Assembly: GCA_002476905.1 (NCBI GenBank)
Contig: DLND01000012.1
Span: 1-5,403 of the forward strand
Length of the DNA: 5,403 nucleotides
Source: Flavobacteriales bacterium UBA7519
Lineage (GTDB): Bacteria > Bacteroidota > Bacteroidia > Flavobacteriales > Weeksellaceae
Direction of reading: 5' to 3'
Below are positions 1-5,403 of this stretch, piece after piece. The first letter of the stretch is position 1, and the number at the start of each line of letters is the position of its first letter. The position numbers and the translations under genes are program-made. The notes beneath the pieces were generated by a model, which saw only the letters and a program-made list of their open reading frames with translations, searched no databases and was not told where the DNA came from.

Positions 1-33
1 ATCCTAGTGCAAACTTACCATAGAAGCGGCATC

Positions 34-104
34 CTTTTTTGTTTTTTTTGTGCTCACTATATTTGGAATAACAAACTTTGTGAAAAAACAAAAAAGATAT
101 AGTG
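34..104. repeat. Two interlocking inverted repeats downstream of lepB
   Basis: The 131 bp after the lepB stop contain no gene that I can support. They hold two inverted repeats: a 14-bp perfect pair of A/T tracts (34-47 with 83-96, the latter AAAAAACAAAAAAG) and an 8-bp perfect pair (CACTATAT at 55-62 with ATATAGTG at 97-104). The arms alternate, so both stems cannot form fully at once. Neither looks like a standard terminator with a GC-rich stem and following T run. The region probably ends or attenuates the lepB transcript, but this is inferred from position only. Confidence 0.45.
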
Positions 105-131
105 GATAGCGGGATTGAGCTCCTAAAAATT

Positions 132-1760
132 TTATTCGTCTTCTTTCTTTTTGAAGAATTTGACAAAATAATCCCATCCGAAGAAGAGAATGAGGATTCC
201 GGCAGCGATCCACCAATAGGAAGTTTTATTTTTCTCGCCGGTATTGGTTGCTTTGAACATTCTGTCCCAACGTACTTTGAATGGTGCCTGGTAAGAAGAA
301 TTGGCATCTTTGAAAGCGCCTTGCAAACTCATCCAAGTAAACATCGGTCTTCCGACAATATTTTCTTCCGGAACCACACCGAAAAACCTGGCATCCAAAG
401 ACGCATCACGGTTGTCCCCAATCATCATATAATAATTTTGTTTGATGGTATATTGGTTGGTTTCCTGACCGTTGATATAGATTTTTCCGTTTTTGTTTTC
501 CAGTTTATTATGCTCGTACTCGGAAATGATCCATTGATAAGTTGGCAAAGATTCCTGATCCAATTTCACAACATCTCCTTTTTTCGGGATTCTAAGCGGC
601 CCGTACCAATCCTGATTCCAAGGTTTGTTGATGGGATAAATGGACTGGGTGGTATCAATATTTTTAGTGTAGGCTGTTTTATCTGCGTTGAGTTTGAATC
701 TTAAAGCGCCTTCACCCTTCTCTTCAACCATTTCTTTTACTTCTGTCACTTCCGGAAGTCCTTTGATATCTTTTGCAATGGCATCTGTAAGACCTTGGAA
801 TATATAGATAAAACCTGAATTGGATTGGGTTTCCTGAACTGGCAGAAATCCATAAGCTTTATAAAGCTGCGGAATATCCAGCTGTGCGCTGGTCGTTACT
901 ATGTATCCGTGCTGTTGTTCTTCATCGCCAAGGATTTTCTCAGGCTGGTTGTTTACAAATAATCTTCCTGCACGGAACTCCAGAACATCGCCAGGAATCC
1001 CAACACATCTTTTTACATAAGGATCTCTCCTATCAATCGCTGTATGAACAGAATCCTGCGGATAATTGAACACCACGATGTCATATCTTTTGATTTCATC
1101 ATAACCCGGTAACCTTAGATAAGGTAATTTTACCGCTTCTACATAAGATTTTGGATCGTCTTTAGGATTACCTTTCTGACCTGTATCGAAAATGGTTCCT
1201 TGTAAGAATGGCAAAGCCACAGGTCTCATTGGCATTCTGTAACCATACGCCCATTTGTTCACAAAAAGGAAATCACCTACCAACAATGTTCTTTCCATAG
1301 AACCCGTCGGAATCCCGAATGGCTGTGTGATGAAGGCGTGAATAACGGTTGCAAAAACAACTGCAAAAGTCACGGAACCCAGAAAAGTTTCTTTTTTCTT
1401 GCCTTCTTCCTCCTCTTCTTCCGTTTCGATTTCCGGATCTTTACCGTAATTGACAGTTGCCATAAAAATAAACGGAAGCAATACAGTCAATAATCCATTG
1501 ACAAAACCTCTTTTTCCAAATTTTCGCATCAGGAAAATATGAAAAGCCGACATCATAATGGGTCCTACTATCGGAAGATAAGACAAAACTGACCACCATT
1601 TCGGATGGTTGGTCTCTTTCAGAATGATGAAATAATTGTAGAAAGGAATAAATGAAAAAAGCGGGTTGTAACCCATTTTTTTAAACAACTTCCAAGTGGT
1701 AAGTCCCATCAAAACACTAATGATGAGGACATAAATGCTATAAGTAATAATGTAATCCAT
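132..1760 (-). CDS. lepB: Signal peptidase I, long Bacteroidota form
   Basis: Membrane-bound serine/lysine protease that removes signal peptides from exported pre-proteins on the outer face of the inner membrane. The 542 residues are far more than the 324 of the E. coli enzyme. Visible in order: hydrophobic segments near residues 3-20, 54-76 and 84-103; an acidic run near 111-119; a membrane anchor near 126-146; the catalytic serine in PTGSMERTL (Ser154); the general-base lysine in YVKRCVGIPGD (Lys250); and the GDNRDASLDARFFG box (448-461). A final hydrophobic helix spans about 515-535, followed by a lysine-rich tail. About 200 residues separate Lys250 from the GDN box, against about 127 in E. 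coli, so the non-catalytic region is expanded, as is usual in this phylum. In the last box Ala453 and Ala457 replace the commoner Asn and Ser, but the Ser and Asp matching E. coli Ser278 and Asp280 remain (Ser454, Asp456), so activity is expected. ATG start, TAA stop. It is the last gene of the cluster, 83 bp after dapB. Family call is very secure. Confidence 0.97.
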   Translation of the reverse strand: MDYIITYSIYVLIISVLMGLTTWKLFKKMGYNPLFSFIPFYNYFIILKETNHPKWWSVLSYLPIVGPIMMSAFHIFLMRKFGKRGFVNGLLTVLLPFIFMATVNYGKDPEIETEEEEEEGKKKETFLGSVTFAVVFATVIHAFITQPFGIPTGSMERTLLVGDFLFVNKWAYGYRMPMRPVALPFLQGTIFDTGQKGNPKDDPKSYVEAVKLPYLRLPGYDEIKRYDIVVFNYPQDSVHTAIDRRDPYVKRCVGIPGDVLEFRAGRLFVNNQPEKILGDEEQQHGYIVTTSAQLDIPQLYKAYGFLPVQETQSNSGFIYIFQGLTDAIAKDIKGLPEVTEVKEMVEEKGEGALRFKLNADKTAYTKNIDTTQSIYPINKPWNQDWYGPLRIPKKGDVVKLDQESLPTYQWIISEYEHNKLENKNGKIYINGQETNQYTIKQNYYMMIGDNRDASLDARFFGVVPEENIVGRPMFTWMSLQGAFKDANSSYQAPFKVRWDRMFKATNTGEKNKTSYWWIAAGILILFFGWDYFVKFFKKKEDE

Positions 1761-1843
1761 AGATTGGCTTTTGCAATGGGCTCTTTGCCTTTTGCTGATT
1801 GTTTATTAATTAGTTTTTTATGCGATGCTTTTGTTACAGTTTT

Positions 1844-2542
1844 TTACAATCCCAAAACATCTTTAATAGAAAATACACCTTGCTTTCCTACAATCCATTC
1901 CGCAGCGATGACCGCTCCCAGCGCAAATCCATTCCTATTGAAGGCGGTATGTTTGATTTCTATTTCATCTACTTCAGATCTATAGAAAACACTGTGCGTC
2001 CCAGGAACTTCATCTTCCCTGATGGCAAAAATCCCTAATTCTTTATCCTTGGTTTCACCCAGTTTCCAGGCTTCGTATTTAGAATTTTCGATAATACCTT
2101 CTGCAATGGTAATCGCCGTTCCGCTTGGTGCATCTTTTTTGTGAATATGATGGATTTCTTCTAATTGACATTGATATTCATCAACGTTATTCATCAATTT
2201 TGCCAGTTTTTCGTTAAGCGCAAAAAACAGATTAACTCCCAAACTGAAATTGGATCCGTACAAAAATGCGCTGTTTTGTTCGACTGCTATTCTTTCTATT
2301 TCAGCTTTTTTATCCAACCACCCGGTTGTACCACATATCACAGGAATTTTGTTTTCCAGGCATACTTTTATATTTTCAAAAGCAGCTTCGGGATTGGAAA
2401 ATTCTATTACCACATCCGCATCATTTAATGATTCTTTGGTTGGCGTTTCCTTTAATCTTGCCACCACTTCATGTCTGCGGTTTTGGGAGATTTCATCAAT
2501 GATCTTTCCCATCTTTCCGTAACCAACAAGTGCTATTTTCAT
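1844..2542 (-). CDS. dapB: 4-hydroxy-tetrahydrodipicolinate reductase
   Basis: Cytoplasmic NAD(P)H-dependent reductase of the diaminopimelate/lysine pathway; it turns 4-hydroxy-tetrahydrodipicolinate into tetrahydrodipicolinate, feeding peptidoglycan and lysine synthesis. The protein opens with the Rossmann nucleotide-binding loop GYGKMG (residues 7-12), carries the GTTG motif at 71-74, and has the catalytic signature EIHHIHKKDAPSGTA (129-143). There His131 matches the E. coli catalytic His159, and Lys135 matches Lys163. The C-terminal NGFALGAVIAAEWIVGKQG stretch (204-222) is also typical. At 232 residues it is about 40 shorter than the E. coli enzyme: the loop between the DAPSGTA motif and the C-terminal strands is compressed, as in other Bacteroidota forms. 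The ATG puts the Rossmann strand right at the N-terminus, so the start is well supported. It begins 24 bp after the DUF5683 gene ends and is probably co-transcribed with it. No separate promoter was seen. Confidence 0.97.
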   Translation of the reverse strand: MKIALVGYGKMGKIIDEISQNRRHEVVARLKETPTKESLNDADVVIEFSNPEAAFENIKVCLENKIPVICGTTGWLDKKAEIERIAVEQNSAFLYGSNFSLGVNLFFALNEKLAKLMNNVDEYQCQLEEIHHIHKKDAPSGTAITIAEGIIENSKYEAWKLGETKDKELGIFAIREDEVPGTHSVFYRSEVDEIEIKHTAFNRNGFALGAVIAAEWIVGKQGVFSIKDVLGL

Positions 2543-2566
2543 TATTTATTTGAATATCGATTTAAT

Positions 2567-3196
2567 TTAAAATTTAAAAGTAAGTGCCAGTCCAGCCTTA
2601 CTTTCAAAGTTACTGAACCTGTCATTGATTACCGCTGGCGTAAGCGCCAAATCAGGATCTTTTCTACCTTCATAAAGATGAGCGTCTACAACAGCATCTA
2701 CAATATTAAGTATATAAATAAGTCCTGCAATCCCGATAGCGTAATCGCGTTGTCTTTTGAATCTGTCCTGTGCATTTCCTAAAACAACTTTATCTACACC
2801 TCTAATCCCGGAAAACTCGTGTGGAAGTCCGTTCAGTTCTGCCACAAATGCATTGCGATAGCGTCTGTAGTTCTTATCATTCCAGATTGCTATTCCAACT
2901 CCTGTTCCAACAGCACCCCAAACAATGGGGATCTTCCAATATTTATTATTATAAAACTGTCCTAATCCTGGCAAAACCGCAGAATATAGACCAGCCTTAG
3001 TGGGGCTGAATTTTTGAATTTTTGCAGGTGCATTGCTATTGGCAATGTTCCCTATAATCTCTGGTTCTGTACGTGGTTTGGCAGCCGGAATACTATCTTT
3101 CGGAAGATTCTCCACACGAATTGTGTCGTTTGGGTTCACCTGAGAAAAAAACAGGCTGAACGAAAGTACTAATAAAACCGAAAGTAACTTTTTCAT
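2567..3196 (-). CDS. DUF5683 domain protein, exported or membrane-bound, function unknown
   Basis: A 209-residue protein of unknown function that I recognise as DUF5683. It starts with a signal peptide or anchor: two lysines, then a hydrophobic stretch to about residue 18, with likely cleavage before Gln19. A polar proline- and asparagine-rich linker runs to about residue 62. The diagnostic block follows: PTKAGLYSAVLPGLGQFYN (65-83) and KYWKIPIVWG (85-94), leading into a glycine-rich hydrophobic segment (about 89-104). A basic, tyrosine-rich stretch (107-115) comes next, then a second hydrophobic segment (about 152-168) leading into NIVDAVVDAHLY (164-175). The chain ends in LALTFKF. A terminal phenylalanine after alternating hydrophobics resembles outer-membrane proteins, but two candidate helices argue for an inner-membrane protein, so location is open. 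Its ATG directly follows the parB TAA, which points to translational coupling. Neighbours suggest an envelope or cell-cycle role, but nothing in the sequence gives an activity. Confidence 0.9.
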   Translation of the reverse strand: MKKLLSVLLVLSFSLFFSQVNPNDTIRVENLPKDSIPAAKPRTEPEIIGNIANSNAPAKIQKFSPTKAGLYSAVLPGLGQFYNNKYWKIPIVWGAVGTGVGIAIWNDKNYRRYRNAFVAELNGLPHEFSGIRGVDKVVLGNAQDRFKRQRDYAIGIAGLIYILNIVDAVVDAHLYEGRKDPDLALTPAVINDRFSNFESKAGLALTFKF

Positions 3197-4087
3197 TTAT
3201 TGTATATGAGCAAGAATGCTTTCCAGCTCTTCTTCGTTTTTAAAATCCAATACAATCTTTCCCTTTTTTCCGTTAGCCGAAGTTTTAATCTCGACATTCA
3301 CATTCAGAATATTGGAAAGGTTCTGCTGCGCTTTTTTTACGTGATTTGGAATAATAGACTGCTTTACAACTTTCTCCTTATCCGCAGAATTTTTAAGTTG
3401 AGATGCAAGTTGCTCTGCCTGTCTTACGTTGAGCTGGTCTTTTATGATCCTGCTAAAAAGGTCTTTTCGCTTTTCGTCTGTATCAAGGCTCATAATGGCT
3501 CTACCGTGGCCGGCAGAAATCTGCCCGCTTCGGATTCCGTTTTGGATGTCCGGAGACAATTTCAGAAGCCTGACACTATTTGTAATTGTGCTTCTCTCTT
3601 TCCCGACACGCTGACTTAGATTTTCCTGAGTCATCCCCACCTCATCCAAAAGTCTTTGGTATGTAAGTGCCACTTCTATCGGATCTAGGTCTTCTCTTTG
3701 GATATTTTCTACCAAAGCCATTTCCAGCAATTCCTGGTCATTAACTAAACGAATATACGCAGGAATCGAACTTAAGCCTGCAATTTTGGAGGCCCTGAAA
3801 CGTCTTTCCCCGGAAATAATCTCGAACTTTTCGCCATCTTTTCTTAATGTAACCGGCTGGATGATTCCAAGGCTCTTAATAGATTCGGCCAAATCATTGA
3901 GGGCTTTTTCATCAAAATAAGTTCTTGGCTGATTGGGATTGGCGTAAATATCTTCAATCGGGACTTCAACAATATTTCCTACTAGGTTTTTTGCACCTTC
4001 GTCTGAAGCTGTGTTGATATTAGTTTTGCTTTCGGCATTCAGGATTGCTCCCAAACCACGCCCCATTGCTCTTTTTTTGTCTTTCAT
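3197..4087 (-). CDS. parB: Chromosome-partitioning protein ParB (Spo0J/Noc-type CTPase, DNA-binding)
   Basis: Centromere-binding protein that loads at parS sites, spreads as a CTP-dependent clamp, and works with ParA to segregate replication origins. The 296 residues show every expected part. A basic N-terminus with GRGLGAIL (9-16) is the usual ParA-stimulating region. The NPNQPR motif (50-55) and the GIIQPVTLR strand (74-82) lead to the GERRFRA motif (93-99) of the CTP-binding pocket. ENIQREDLDPIE (127-138) comes next, then a helix-turn-helix around 152-177 (MTQENLSQRVGKERSTI...) and a C-terminal dimerisation region (about 258-296). A second ATG at residue 8 would still keep GRGLGAIL, but the first adds the KDKKRA basic lead common in the family, so I keep the longer form. 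It lies 78 bp downstream of parA, and its stop abuts the DUF5683 start. I found no parS-like palindrome in the window. Confidence 0.97.
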   Translation of the reverse strand: MKDKKRAMGRGLGAILNAESKTNINTASDEGAKNLVGNIVEVPIEDIYANPNQPRTYFDEKALNDLAESIKSLGIIQPVTLRKDGEKFEIISGERRFRASKIAGLSSIPAYIRLVNDQELLEMALVENIQREDLDPIEVALTYQRLLDEVGMTQENLSQRVGKERSTITNSVRLLKLSPDIQNGIRSGQISAGHGRAIMSLDTDEKRKDLFSRIIKDQLNVRQAEQLASQLKNSADKEKVVKQSIIPNHVKKAQQNLSNILNVNVEIKTSANGKKGKIVLDFKNEEELESILAHIQ

Positions 4088-4093
4088 ATTGTT

Positions 4094-4121
4094 AAGTTGG
4101 ATGATGGATGTCGGATGATGG
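4094..4121. repeat. Four tandem heptanucleotides between parB and parA
   Basis: The plus strand reads as four 7-base units in exact register: AAGTTGG, ATGATGG, ATGTCGG, ATGATGG. Two units are identical and all end in GG. The block sits in the 78-bp spacer between the parA stop and the parB start, a spot where the two genes of many chromosomal parAB pairs are closer together. It contains no open frame worth calling. Its function is unknown. Confidence 0.6.
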
Positions 4122-4146
4122 GTTTTAAGAAAACTTTCATCTTCCG
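4112..4146. repeat. Imperfect hairpin in the parA-parB spacer
   Basis: GTTTT (4122-4126) pairs with AAAAC (4130-4134) around an AAG loop. After a small internal loop, ATG (4118-4120) pairs with CAT (4138-4140). The stem continues through 4112-4117 with 4141-4146, with one T-T mismatch. The right side is itself built of pyrimidine heptads (CTTTCAT, CTTCCGT, CTTCAGA, 4134-4154), so the whole spacer is a quasi-palindromic heptad array. No T run follows on either strand, so it is not an intrinsic terminator. In mRNA it could affect the parA to parB ratio or transcript decay, but that is inference. Confidence 0.5.
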
Positions 4147-4165
4147 TCTTCAGACGTCCTGCTTA

Positions 4166-4939
4166 TTAATTTTTAACTAATCTTTCATTTTTCAGCAAGA
4201 CTTCTTCCGCCAGCTGAATATATTGTATTGCACCTTTACTTTCTGCATCATAGCTCAGGATACTTTCTCCGAAACTGGGCGCTTCACTCAAGCGAACATT
4301 GCGGCTGATAATGGTTTCAAAAACCATCTCCGGGAAATGAGAATTAACTTCTTCTACCACCTGATTTGATAATCTGAGTCGGCTATCATACATTGTAAGC
4401 AAAAGTCCTTCGATATCCAGATCCTGATTATGGATTTTCTGAACATTTTTAATTGTATTAAGTAATTTTCCCAAACCTTCCAATGCAAAATACTCACACT
4501 GAATAGGAATGATAACAGAATCTGCGGCTGTCAGCGCATTGATCGTAATCAAACCTAAACTAGGTGCACAATCTATAATAATATAGTCATAGTGATCTCG
4601 AACAGACTTCAGAGCTTCGCGAAGCATGTATTCTCTGTTTTCCCTGTCCACCAATTCTATTTCCGCAGCCACAAGATCTATATGAGATGGTATGATATCA
4701 ACATTAGGCGAACTGGTAGGCAAGATGCATTTTATAACTTCCGCACTATGTTCCAGTAAATTATATGTGGAAAAATTAACTTCTTCCACACCAAGTCCGG
4801 ACGTTGCATTAGCCTGTGGATCTGCATCTATAAGAAGAACTCTTTTTTCCAATACACCAAGTGCAGATGCCAGGTTAACAGCAGTCGTTGTTTTACCAAC
4901 ACCACCTTTTTGGTTTGCAACACCTATAATTTTTGCCAT
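4166..4939 (-). CDS. parA: Chromosome-partitioning ATPase ParA (Soj)
   Basis: Deviant-Walker ATPase that binds nucleoid DNA non-specifically when ATP-bound and is released by ParB, which moves the replicated origins apart. On the chosen start it has 257 residues, the usual size of a chromosomal Soj. Motifs: KGGVGKTT (11-18) with signature Lys11 and P-loop Lys16; LLIDADPQ (35-42); Walker B-like IIIDCAPSLG (120-129) with Asp123; and RLSEAPSFGE (216-225), a conserved stretch of the chromosomal type. There is no N-terminal DNA-binding extension of the plasmid kind. The open frame runs up to a TTG at 4960, giving an extra MKIKLMF. I prefer the ATG at 4939 because chromosomal ParA proteins normally begin at MAKIIGVANQKGG and because the longer start falls inside a promoter-like box. 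The gene ends in tandem stops TAATAA. It is first in the cluster, so its promoter probably drives the rest. Confidence 0.96.
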   Translation of the reverse strand: MAKIIGVANQKGGVGKTTTAVNLASALGVLEKRVLLIDADPQANATSGLGVEEVNFSTYNLLEHSAEVIKCILPTSSPNVDIIPSHIDLVAAEIELVDRENREYMLREALKSVRDHYDYIIIDCAPSLGLITINALTAADSVIIPIQCEYFALEGLGKLLNTIKNVQKIHNQDLDIEGLLLTMYDSRLRLSNQVVEEVNSHFPEMVFETIISRNVRLSEAPSFGESILSYDAESKGAIQYIQLAEEVLLKNERLVKN

Positions 4940-4957
4940 AAACATTAATTTAATCTT

Positions 4958-4965
4958 CAAAAATA
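4958..4965 (-). promoter_or_regulatory. Candidate -7 box of the parA promoter
   Basis: On the minus strand this reads TATTTTTG, which fits the Bacteroidota sigma-ABfr -7 consensus TAnnTTTG. It lies 18 bp before the parA ATG at 4939, giving a short, AT-rich leader without a Shine-Dalgarno, as is usual in the phylum. A clear -33 TTTG at the expected 17-23 bp spacing is not visible, so the call is weak. If real, it drives the whole parA-to-lepB cluster and excludes the TTG at 4960 as a start codon. Confidence 0.35.
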
Positions 4966-5048
4966 CAATTTTTTAGCACTTAGAATATTTTGAAAAAGCA
5001 GCATCTCAGTTAAAGTATTGTTAATTAATGACTTGGTCTCTAAAAAAA

Positions 5049-5057
5049 TTATCCACA
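5049..5057 (+). promoter_or_regulatory. Perfect DnaA-box 9-mer (TTATCCACA), left arm of hairpin
   Basis: TTATCCACA is identical to the consensus high-affinity DnaA box known from E. coli oriC. It lies in the left arm of the terminator hairpin, 110 bp upstream of the parA start. Because the hairpin is palindromic, this box and its partner at 5071-5079 form one inverted pair and are not independent. The match is seen directly; DnaA binding is inference. Coincidence inside a terminator stem is a real alternative. Confidence 0.4.
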
Positions 5058-5070
5058 TTTCAGATTGAAA

Positions 5071-5079
5071 TGTGGATAA
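5071..5079 (-). promoter_or_regulatory. Perfect DnaA-box 9-mer, right arm of hairpin
   Basis: The plus strand reads TGTGGATAA here, which is TTATCCACA on the minus strand. It mirrors the box at 5049-5057 with 13 bases between the two 9-mers, so the boxes converge. The match is exact, but it follows automatically from the palindrome. Confidence 0.4.
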
Positions 5080-5096
5080 TTATATGAAGTTAACGT

Positions 5097-5119
5097 TTAA
5101 TAGACTAGAAGTCTGTTAA
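5097..5119. repeat. Small stem-loop just after the TonB stop
   Basis: AGACT (5102-5106) pairs with AGTCT (5110-5114) around the loop AGA, and TTAA (5097-5100) pairs with TTAA (5116-5119) across one T-G mismatch. It lies in the 3' untranslated part of the TonB transcript, just before the strong terminator. It has no T run of its own and may only be a minor 3'-end structure or chance in AT-rich DNA. Confidence 0.3.
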
Positions 5120-5124
5120 TCAAA

Positions 5125-5403
5125 CTACTCTATTCTCATAGAAATTGGCATTCTGAATGACGAGCGAACAGCTTTTCCTTTCAACTGAGCAGGCGTCCAT
5201 TTTGTTTTAATAGACTTTACTGTTCTTTCCGCTTCCTGATTAAAATCTGCATTAGCGCCGGTAATTTTAATATTAGAAATGCTTCCGTCTTTTTCCACCA
5301 CGAAAGTGATGGTTGCAGAAACCATCCCAGACTGATCTATAGATGAAGTATCAAAACTCTGTGCAACTTTCTGACGAAAAGCATTGATTCCTCCTTTGAA
5401 ATC
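5125..5403 (-). CDS. Energy transducer TonB, C-terminal domain (partial, 5' end outside window)
   Basis: C-terminal 92 residues of a TonB-family protein, whose C-terminal domain contacts outer-membrane TonB-dependent transporters and passes on energy from the ExbB/ExbD motor. The frame is open to the window edge and begins DFKGGINAFRQKVAQSFDT, so the internal methionine at 5325 is not the real start. Family marks are GGINAFRQKV near the domain start, VSATITFVVEKDGSI, ADFNQEAERTVKSI, then KWTPAQLKGKAVRS and a final FRMPISMRIE ending in TAG. This matches the TonB_C fold (Pfam PF03544) in flavobacterial style. The N-terminal membrane anchor and proline-rich spacer are not visible, so a full-length TonB cannot be told apart from another protein carrying this domain. 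A hairpin terminator starts about 44 bp after the stop, so it is probably transcribed apart from parA. Confidence 0.93.
   Translation of the reverse strand, partial: DFKGGINAFRQKVAQSFDTSSIDQSGMVSATITFVVEKDGSISNIKITGANADFNQEAERTVKSIKTKWTPAQLKGKAVRSSFRMPISMRIE

Larger units (their letters stand above)
5042..5081 (-). terminator. Rho-independent terminator of the TonB gene
   Basis: A perfect 16-bp inverted repeat (5047-5062 with 5066-5081) closes on a 3-base loop (5063-5065). Read on the minus strand, the stem runs straight into a run of seven T (plus-strand A tract 5042-5048, the innermost base shared with the stem). It begins 44 bp beyond the TonB stop codon, the right place to end that transcript before parA. 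The plus-strand side has no T run, so it should act on minus-strand transcripts only. Both arms also contain a DnaA-box 9-mer, described separately. Confidence 0.85.

Noticed and set aside
58..65. TATATTTG on the plus strand, matching the -7 consensus, with a TTTG 16 bp upstream
   Set aside because: It would drive transcription only antisense into lepB, the spacing is slightly short, and such matches are expected in AT-rich DNA.
4..216. A 70-residue minus-strand open frame at the end of lepB
   Set aside because: It begins inside lepB in another frame, and the translation across the A/T tracts looks like chance (runs of K, F and L).
102..704. A 200-residue open frame on the plus strand, antisense to lepB
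   Set aside because: It lies wholly opposite a clear lepB gene, has no recognisable domain, and fits a shadow frame.
1761..1843. A possible promoter or terminator between dapB and lepB
   Set aside because: No TAnnTTTG box on the minus strand and no convincing stem with a T run; only short CTTTTGC direct repeats, so read-through from dapB is the simpler reading.
2053..2068. GTTTCAC followed by CAGTTTC, resembling half of a parS site
   Set aside because: There is no CACGTG core and the second half is not the inverted partner; it is explained by dapB coding. No other parS-like palindrome was seen in the window.
3378..3386. TTATCCGCA, one base off a DnaA box
   Set aside because: It lies in parB coding sequence, is isolated, and has a mismatch at a conserved position.
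3200..3619. A 139-residue plus-strand open frame antisense to parB
   Set aside because: Cysteine- and phenylalanine-rich shadow of parB with no recognisable motif.
5125..5325. A complete 66-residue protein starting at the methionine at 5325
   Set aside because: The same frame continues upstream to the window edge with family-typical TonB residues, so this is an internal methionine of a larger gene.

Overview
The window is a short stretch of chromosome from a member of the Bacteroidota, most likely a flavobacterium of the Chryseobacterium/Elizabethkingia type. This rests on the AT-rich DNA, the lack of Shine-Dalgarno sequences before the starts, the very long Bacteroidota form of signal peptidase I, the short form of DapB, a DUF5683 protein and a TonB C-terminal domain of flavobacterial style. 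The genus is inferred from protein style and gene order, not from a database search.

All genes lie on the minus strand, so they read from high to low coordinates. The C-terminal part of an energy-transducing TonB protein (5125-5403, cut by the window edge) comes first. A 185-bp gap follows, holding a strong hairpin terminator whose arms each contain a perfect DnaA-box 9-mer, and then a candidate promoter. Next come parA/soj (4166-4939), a 78-bp spacer built of heptanucleotide repeats, parB (3197-4087), a DUF5683 membrane/envelope protein whose ATG directly follows the parB stop (2567-3196), dapB (1844-2542) and lepB (132-1760). The last 131 bp downstream of lepB have no gene and hold two interlocking inverted repeats.

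The close spacing (78, 0, 24 and 83 bp) suggests that parA-parB-DUF5683-dapB-lepB is one transcription unit, bounded upstream by the TonB terminator. It joins chromosome segregation (ParA/ParB), diaminopimelate/lysine synthesis for peptidoglycan (DapB) and protein export (LepB). All are housekeeping functions. I see no mobile element, phage gene, CRISPR array, toxin-antitoxin pair, tRNA or rRNA, and nothing that amounts to a new biological system. The unexplained parts are the DUF5683 protein and three intergenic structures: the DnaA-box hairpin, the parA/parB heptad array, and the interlocked repeats after lepB.
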